From NCBI RefSeq assembly GCF_051622035.1, contig NC_135355.1, forward strand, positions 23,738,486-23,802,485: a stretch of 64,000 nt of DNA, in the 5' to 3' direction. The DNA is from Arctopsyche grandis (taxonomy: Eukaryota; Arthropoda; Insecta; Trichoptera; Hydropsychidae). The position numbers and the translations under genes were made by a program. Under the pieces are notes generated by a model. That model was not told the DNA's origin and searched no databases. It worked only from the letters and a program-made list of their open reading frames with translations. This document shows, one piece after another, positions 57,173 through 64,000 of this stretch. Positions within the stretch are counted from its first letter, which is position 1; every line of letters starts with the position of its first letter.

Positions 57173-59734
57173 AACACATGGCTACGAGTATTACTTTTAC
57201 CCACCAAGATTATTCAGAACAAATCTGTACATATTTACATAGACATATTCGTAAACTCGCCCCTTTCAAAGGCTATATATAATAATTAATATTAATGCTA
57301 TACAAGCTAGAGTGATTATTGCAAATTTGTTTTTCGATGATTAATTTTATTGAAAATTTACGATTGTGATTATGAATTTTTATTTTGATGTATTTATTTT
57401 GTCTTTTTGTTTTTTGTTATATGTTATATTATTTTTATTATTTCATAATTTTTATCATATTATTATTCTTATTATTTTGATATTTTTATTATACTGTTAT
57501 TTCTATTTTTTTTTCTTTTTGTTTTCTCTAACTATCTTACTCTATTATCATTTTTGTTTCTTATTTTAAATGTTTGAGCTTTTCTTTTTTTTACCTACAT
57601 GTGAAAATTATTAATGGTTTACTTAACATAATTATGTTTTTTTACTATCAATCTATGTAACTTAATAAACTGTAAATTTTCCAAATAAATAAATAAAAAT
57701 AAATAAAATAAAATACACTTTCACTTCACCTAGATCTCTTCAATACAATTCGAATGAGGAGTTTAAGCAGATTCTCATGGATACAGAGGTAATATATGAC
57801 CAAAATATTATTAAATGAATGAATTCTAGTTTAATAGTAATCTTTGTCATTGTTTGCGACTAATGGAACACTCCAAAGATATTTGTCATGATAATACAGC
57901 CCCATGGTTTGGATACGAAGCGAAACAAGAGTTCGTATCGAATTCAAGGATAGCTTCGGATATGATTTGCATTGGATATAACCTGATTGCATTCGAGTCT
58001 GTGCAGCGAGAGGCGGCATAATAGCAGTTCCGGATCTGGCGCTTATGCAAGACGTTGCTGACCAGCCGATAACTATGCTGGTGGTGGTGGTGGAGTCAGG
58101 ATCGAGAGAGGGGCTCGCCATCATCATCGTTGTCTTGGGAGATCACCAAAGTTGACCAGTTGACCATTCAGACGACGAGTGTCGACCGTTACATTCCCTT
58201 CCATCATCATGCTGAAAGGCATACAAAAGCGTGAGTGTTTTGACAACTACTATGTTACCCGGAGGTTGCCTTAAAATTTATCCATGTTTGTCTGCTATTT
58301 TTTTATGAATACTATTGGTAAGTTTGAGACGGAAATTGTTGCACAATAGTCGTGTCAAATGCATCGCGTTTTGCCGGTTGGATAATGGTGTAAAAAGTGT
58401 GTTGAAATGTCAGCCAAAAGTTATGACCGCTAATAACGGGTGTGAACTGTGTGAATCGAGCTCAATTAAAATATGTATGTACGTATATTCAGCACATTGG
58501 AAAATATTCAAGTAATATATTTATGTATGTATACAAAAAGTGTTTATAAACATGAATAAGTTGAATGTTTGTATGTATGCAAATAAATCTATAAAGTTTT
58601 CAATTCAAAACCACAACATTTTGTATACAATTTCACGATTCTCTAACTGCATTGAGTATAGACTGCATGTTATTGGAAGGGGTATGCAACCGAAGTCAAA
58701 ATTCATACAAATATTTTAAAAAAGTTTTTCAATCGACTAGTAATATTATAAAATATATGTATAATATTAAATATTTGAGTCTAAAAATGCATTTGTTTAG
58801 TTTCTAGTCAAAATATTTGTGACATCAATTGCCGCTTCATTCTGTTTTAAATTATTATCTACCTAATTTTAAATGCAAATTCATTCCTCTTAAGAAGGAT
58901 TGTTTCACTTGATGCAATATATCAATGCCCAAACTTCGCTTTACGTGAAATATGCGACTAAGCTCCAAATACATATGTACATATGTATGTGTATTTACAC
59001 AATACTTCGTATTAATATATGTATATATATATATATATACATATATATGGGTATGGACAGAATCCAGGCGACAACATTTTTGACCTTTCTAAGATGAAAA
59101 AATCCCAATTCCAATTCCAATTACAATACAAATATTATAAAATATTCAAACGAAGCCATCTACTTTCAAATTGAGTGGGTAGATAAAAATAATCTCGAGT
59201 TTTCACGAAAACTACATATACATATGTACATACATACATACATACATGTGTTATCCACATGTAGGTTGCGTACAAAAAAATCAATAAATTTTATAATATT
59301 ATAATTTAAAATTACATGAAATTTTTATTAATTTAGAAAAAGCCAACGAAAAGATGTAAATATTGACTTGATTTTATTTTAATACTACTAAGAATAAAGA
59401 TTATGGTTCAAAAATAGCGTTTTTTTATTTTTATAATTAAAATTAATCTTTTATAAAAAATTGATTATCTCTATGCTGTATCTATGTACATATGTACATA
59501 TATAGCGTTCAGAAGTGTTAATCTTTATACGATTTTGACCGACAGTGTATGTATATGTACATACCTTAAGTACAAAAAAATAAAATATATTGAATCTATT
59601 ATTATGTACAGATTCCTATTTTTTTAAACATACATACATATGTAATGAAAATATATTCTCAGTTTATTATATGTACATACATATGTATGTATGTTTATTC
59701 AAATATGATCCAAAAGAATACAAATTATTCATTA
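57173..59734. other. Intergenic DNA; possible unassigned exon
   Basis: Mostly AT-rich. A higher-complexity patch at 57830-58250 has a 98-codon minus-strand frame (58127-57831) starting MMMASPSLDPDSTTTT with an in-frame TGA upstream. A nearby plus-strand stretch 57733-57789 is bounded by AG and GT. I cannot connect either to a known protein, so neither is called as a gene. Confidence 0.35.
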
Positions 59735-62700
59735 TATTGCTGTCGGTTCCCTCATCACTGAGGATCGTGACTATGATGTGCGGTCAACCAGCTGCCTCCA
59801 TTCAGTTCTAAATTCGGCCAGGTGAAGACTTGCTACCGTGGAAGCGCCCGTCGCTGCAGATACTTGGTCAGTCCAGCGTGCGGGGGATCTGCCTCTGGCT
59901 CTTCTGCCTTCGACGCTACCAACCACAACCAACCGCTCCAGGCTCTCCTCACCTCTTCGTGCAATGTGGCCGAAGAACTGCAATATACGTTTCAGGCATA
60001 TTGTTGACAATCTATCCTTGATTTTCAATTCTTCAAGAATAGACACATTCGTGCGTTTGTCGGTCCAAGGCACGCGCAGTAGCCGTCTCCAGGACCACAT
60101 CTCGAAGGCATCGATTCTCCGTCTATCCGCCGCCTTCATGGTCCACGTCTCGACACCATAAAGGCAGACAGAAAAAACGAGACTCTTCACGAGACGGATT
60201 TTGACAGCAGTTGTAATGGCTCTATTCTTCCAAATCTTCGTTAGTTGTGACATTGCCGATTTTGCTAATGTAATCCGGCGCCGTATTTCCAATTCGCTGC
60301 CGCCGTTGTTAGATATGAGTGACCCCAGATAGACAAAATTATCAACCACATCTATACCGTTTAAAGCTGAGTTGTTGTTTTGCAGCTGTTGGTGACGGTC
60401 AATTATCATAATTTTTGTTTTGGGGCGGTTTATCTGGAGGCCAAGCACATTACTCTCTGTCTCAACACGACGGATCAGTTCGGCCATTTCTTCATGATTA
60501 TTAGCTATGAGCGTTGTGTCATCCGCATACCGAAGATTGGATAGTTTTTTTCCACCAATGGACACTCCACCCTTCCAACCATCCAGTGCTCTACGCATTA
60601 TATACTCTCCATATATATTAAATAGGTCTGGAGATAATATACACCCTTGCCTTACTCCACGTTGTACTCGAAAATTTGTCGAGTTTAGCGAATTGATTCG
60701 AACTACTGCATTGTTATCATTATACAAGTTATGTATTATCTTTACAAGATGCATGGGGACTCCCATGTCCAGTAGAACTTTCCACAGATAGTCCCAGTTC
60801 ACAAAGTCAAAAGCTTTTTTATAGTCTATAAAACAAAGAACGGCTGGAGTTTGAAACTCCCGACATTTTTCAATGAGTTGACGTATATTCAGTATTTGTT
60901 CCCTCGTCCCTTTGCCTTTTACAAACCCTGCTTGTTCGTTCGGTATTTGCCATCCAAGGTAACTGCTCAAACGATCTTTAATTATATACAGCAATACTTT
61001 ACTAGAGTGCGATATTAAGGCTAAGGTCCTGTAATTCTCGCATTTTTTTGTAGATCCTTTCTTGTGTAAGGGAATGAATATTGAATTGACCCAATCTTTC
61101 GGCCATACTCCGTTTACCCAGATCTTGTTGCACATATTACATAGCGCCTTTATCGCAGTTTCACCAAGCTCTTTCAGAAGTTCAGCTTGTATACCATCGC
61201 TGCCAGGAGACTTTTTACATTTCAGTTTCTTTATGGCATTTACAACTTCAGATGTCAAGATGTCAGGCTCCCTGACATCATCAATTAGGGAAACAATTGA
61301 GGTCGACGAACTACCACTGTACAATTCCGAACAGTATTCTTTCCATCGGTTGAGTATCACATCAATATCTGTAAGCGTGTTTCCAAATTGATCATCTATT
61401 GTCCAAGTTTTGGGTGAAAATTTTTGAGTGACGATTTTTACTTTGTGAAAAATATCCCTTGCCTGATTCTTTAATGCGTGTTTTTCTATCTCCTCACATA
61501 TGTCATTTATATATTTAGCTTTATCCCGCCTACAACTCCTTTGAATATCTTTATGTAATATTGCATACCTTTCAAGATATTCTGTCGATGTTATGCCAGT
61601 TTGTTTAAGTCTTTTACGTTCTTTTATCTTAACCCAAGTTGAATCAGAGATAAAAGACTTACGATGTTCATTTTGCGGTGTTTGATGTTTTCTGGCATAC
61701 CGAATTATGAGATCTTTAAAAATTTTCCAAGACTCTTCTACATCTACATTAGGATTTATTTGGAATTCTGCATCTTTTTCTCTGATTACATTGCCAAAAT
61801 TAATTACATCATCATTGGTGAGTTTAATTGCTTTATTTTGATGTCTTTTAATCATTTTCAATTTCAGTCGAAATTTAGCAACAAGTAAGTTATGGTCCGA
61901 TCCGCAATCTGCACCTGGATATGTTTTGACGTTATGTATCGATGATTTCCATCTAGAATTTATTAATACATAATCGATTTGGTTGCGGTGACGATCCCCA
62001 GGAGATATCCAAGTGTACAATCGCCTAGGATGATGTTGAAACCAAGTATTCATAATGGACATTTTATTTTCAATGCAGAAACTTATAAGTTTCTCTCCTC
62101 TCTCATTTTGAATACCCAATCCATATTTACCTACTATGTTATCAATGTTGCTATTATTACCGACTTTGGCATTAAAATCACCAAGAATGATGGTCATTTC
62201 TTTGTTTGAGATATTTGACAATGTATCGAGTAGTGAAGCATAGAACGCATTTATTTTAATATCTTCGGCATCTGCAGTAGGAGCATATATTTGAAGGATG
62301 TTTAGTTTATACGGATGCGTGTTGAGTTTTAAGTGTATAAGTCTGTCACTTATGGGGTTGTAGCCAATTAGTGCACTGGTTAATTTAGATGCTAAGATCA
62401 CCGCGACACCGCTATGTGACGAATCTTGGTTACCAGAAAAATATATCGTATTTCCATTTGAAGTTTTATAATGGCCGTTGTTCTTCCAGTGCGTTTCCGA
62501 GATTCCGAGTATATCTAGCCCATGAGTGTACATCTCTTTCTCAACAACCAGTGTTTTCCCAGGATTCAGGAGTCCTCTAACGTTCCAAGTACCTATTTTG
62601 GATTTGTTCCGTAAAGTTTCTCCAGTCGCATATTTTCCACATGATGCCTGGTGAGTCACATGCATGTGGCCAGTAGCCAATTTCACACCGTGAGACCTGG

Positions 62701-63767
62701 AACCTCGAAGGCGCCGGGTGTCAGCCGGAGAGTCAGACTTCTTCACACTTTTATTTTTGTACATCATAGTTATCTTGGGAGAATACTGCAGTGGATTCCC
62801 ACTTCCTTCTACAGCGCAGTAAATGTTTTGACATCTTATACTGGCAGAGCTGCTGCCCACTACCAGGGATTTATTATAGAGTTTCCTTCTCTGTCAAAGA
62901 TGATACGGTACCTTTGAAAACCGGGTTGTGCTTTTGTTAAGCGGCGGCACTTACTCGCCGCTGACCTGAGACCGTCATAGTGTTGTGTGACATTTTATAG
63001 AGTGAAACTTACCACGGATTCACTCATCACCACTCTTATCTCAGCGCTCCTTGTCCAGGACCACCATGTCGCCATGGCAGTTGACTGCAAGAGTCGTTCC
63101 CCTATTTGCAACTTGGGGACCTGAGCGGTTGCATGGAGCTCTGCTCTGAGCTTATTAATTACTCCGTGCGGACGGACGTGTGTTTCCATTTATGATATAT
63201 TTACATATATAGACAGTTTATTCACAATCATAATATTTATGAAATTAGTACCAAACAATAACGTTAACGTTGAGTACAAGTATCCAATATCAAATATTAA
63301 ATTATCAAAACTAAATATTAAATAATTCAACACTCAATATTAAATAATCAATTATGAAATAATTCAACACTCAACATTAAATAATCAATTATGAAATAAT
63401 TCAACATTAAATATCAAACCATTCACTCAATATTAAATATGAAATAATTCAACGTTAAATATTATCAATACTATCATTAATAAATCAATCGACGTTAATA
63501 GTAAATTATTATCAAAAGAAATGTGATCGAAATTATGTGGGTAATTATGTAAATATGAAAATATTATAAATTTAAATTCCATTTAAAAAATATGAAATCA
63601 AGCATAGGTAATGATTCTGAATATGTACTAACTTGCGAGGCGCCAGAAGAGCTACATACTCATCCCAGCACCTCCTCTTTAGCTCCAATTTAACACAAAA
63701 TTCTACATACTTATCGGGAACAACACACAAACACACGTCCGCACCGAGCTCGCTCAACCCGCGACTT
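59735..63767 (-). mobile_element. Full-length RTE-clade LINE, copy 2
   Basis: Inverted relative to copy 1. It is flanked by TAATGAATAAT direct repeats (plus-strand ATTATTCATTA at 59724-59734 and 63768-63778). It has the same 5' start (GTCGCGGGTTGAGCGAGCTC), the same 37-bp repeats in the 5' region and the same 3' end, with an intact ORF. Confidence 0.93.
59771..62860 (-). CDS. RTE endonuclease-reverse transcriptase, intact (1029 aa)
   Basis: Same domain order as copy 1 at 45326-48415: endonuclease (about 87-330), RT with [11 protein letters not shown] and YADD (778-781), and a C-terminal GRSPARW motif. The four residue differences from copy 1 are Thr112, Ser850, Arg860 and one His near residue 1010. 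With no stop or frameshift and distinct target duplications, the copy looks recently inserted and potentially competent. The antisense frames of 60-110 codons over it are shadows. Confidence 0.96.
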   Translation of the reverse strand: MGSSSASIRCQNIYCAVEGSGNPLQYSPKITMMYKNKSVKKSDSPADTRRLRGSRSHGVKLATGHMHVTHQASCGKYATGETLRNKSKIGTWNVRGLLNPGKTLVVEKEMYTHGLDILGISETHWKNNGHYKTSNGNTIYFSGNQDSSHSGVAVILASKLTSALIGYNPISDRLIHLKLNTHPYKLNILQIYAPTADAEDIKINAFYASLLDTLSNISNKEMTIILGDFNAKVGNNSNIDNIVGKYGLGIQNERGEKLISFCIENKMSIMNTWFQHHPRRLYTWISPGDRHRNQIDYVLINSRWKSSIHNVKTYPGADCGSDHNLLVAKFRLKLKMIKRHQNKAIKLTNDDVINFGNVIREKDAEFQINPNVDVEESWKIFKDLIIRYARKHQTPQNEHRKSFISDSTWVKIKERKRLKQTGITSTEYLERYAILHKDIQRSCRRDKAKYINDICEEIEKHALKNQARDIFHKVKIVTQKFSPKTWTIDDQFGNTLTDIDVILNRWKEYCSELYSGSSSTSIVSLIDDVREPDILTSEVVNAIKKLKCKKSPGSDGIQAELLKELGETAIKALCNMCNKIWVNGVWPKDWVNSIFIPLHKKGSTKKCENYRTLALISHSSKVLLYIIKDRLSSYLGWQIPNEQAGFVKGKGTREQILNIRQLIEKCREFQTPAVLCFIDYKKAFDFVNWDYLWKVLLDMGVPMHLVKIIHNLYNDNNAVVRINSLNSTNFRVQRGVRQGCILSPDLFNIYGEYIMRRALDGWKGGVSIGGKKLSNLRYADDTTLIANNHEEMAELIRRVETESNVLGLQINRPKTKIMIIDRHQQLQNNNSALNGIDVVDNFVYLGSLISNNGGSELEIRRRITLAKSAMSQLTKIWKNRAITTAVKIRLVKSLVFSVCLYGVETWTMKAADRRRIDAFEMWSWRRLLRVPWTDKRTNVSILEELKIKDRLSTICLKRILQFFGHIARRGEESLERLVVVGSVEGRRARGRSPARWTDQVSAATGASTVASLHLAEFRTEWRQLVDRTS

Positions 63768-63778
63768 ATTATTCATTA

Positions 63779-64000
63779 CCAAAGTTTAATTTAAATTATT
63801 CATTACCAAAGTTTAATTTAAAATATCAATCAGAAAACGGGCAAATTGGATATGCGATAAATATGCCGAAATAAAAAAAATATTTAAAATGTAAAAGATT
63901 ACCCACAAACAAAGTTCAAATTAAAAGTGCTAATTTTTGTACCCGTCATTGTTATTATGGAGTATAATCATGGTTTACTTCAGTGATGCACAGCCTTTTT
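63779..64000. other. AT-rich flank to window end
   Basis: Contains a short direct repeat (TTATTCATTACCAAAGTTTAA twice, at about 63769 and 63797). No gene seen. Confidence 0.5.

Overview
The window is AT-rich genomic DNA from an insect. Two spliced genes belong to the pickpocket (ppk) branch of the DEG/ENaC sodium channels, which is expanded in insects. A third is an archipelago/FBXW7 orthologue. The transposon content (RTE LINEs, Helitrons, hAT and Tc1/mariner elements, MITEs and a tRNA-derived SINE) and the ubiquitous ACATATGTATGT-type microsatellites fit an insect. I cannot fix the order from the sequence alone.

Layout. 1-15.2 kb: no confident host gene. It holds an RTE 3' fragment (0.87-1.55 kb), degenerate hAT fragments, a ~145-bp degenerate tandem array (6.75-7.7 kb), a 529-bp hAT derivative with a perfect 8-bp target duplication (7.85-8.38 kb) and a nested cluster at 10.5-13.75 kb. 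That cluster has a Helitron end, a Tc1 remnant and a DD82E-type mariner relative whose catalytic core is interrupted by five tandem hairpin MITEs. 15.18-17.39 kb (minus): a small spliced gene for a 112-residue single-pass membrane protein with two PPxY motifs. Its intron carries a 1.3-kb foldback element. 18-25.9 kb: MITEs, a GC-rich Helitron, hAT remnants and probable 3'UTR. 25.9-28.0 kb (minus): archipelago/FBXW7, with its whole coding region in one exon and a 5'UTR exon upstream. 29.2-33 kb: broken RTE copies, MITEs, a CpG-dense low-complexity island (31.2-31.9 kb) that may be the archipelago promoter, and a 1-kb hAT derivative. 35.2-52.1 kb (minus): two complete ppk genes head-to-tail, only 267 bp apart. 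Their introns are loaded with Helitrons, MITEs, a SINE and a full-length RTE LINE. 52.1-64 kb: intergenic DNA with Helitrons, two foldback repeats and a second full-length RTE copy in opposite orientation.

Functionally the host genes are unrelated: a ubiquitin-ligase substrate receptor, a putative NEDD4-family adaptor and two cation-channel subunits. For each of the three multi-exon models I assembled splice sites by eye, and the summed coding length is an exact multiple of three (339, 1638 and 1671 nt). The most unusual signals are the five-unit MITE array sharing one 8-bp target motif, the previously hidden PPxY membrane-protein gene, the loss of the His-Gly gating motif in one of the ppk pair, and two near-identical intact RTE elements in inverted orientation.
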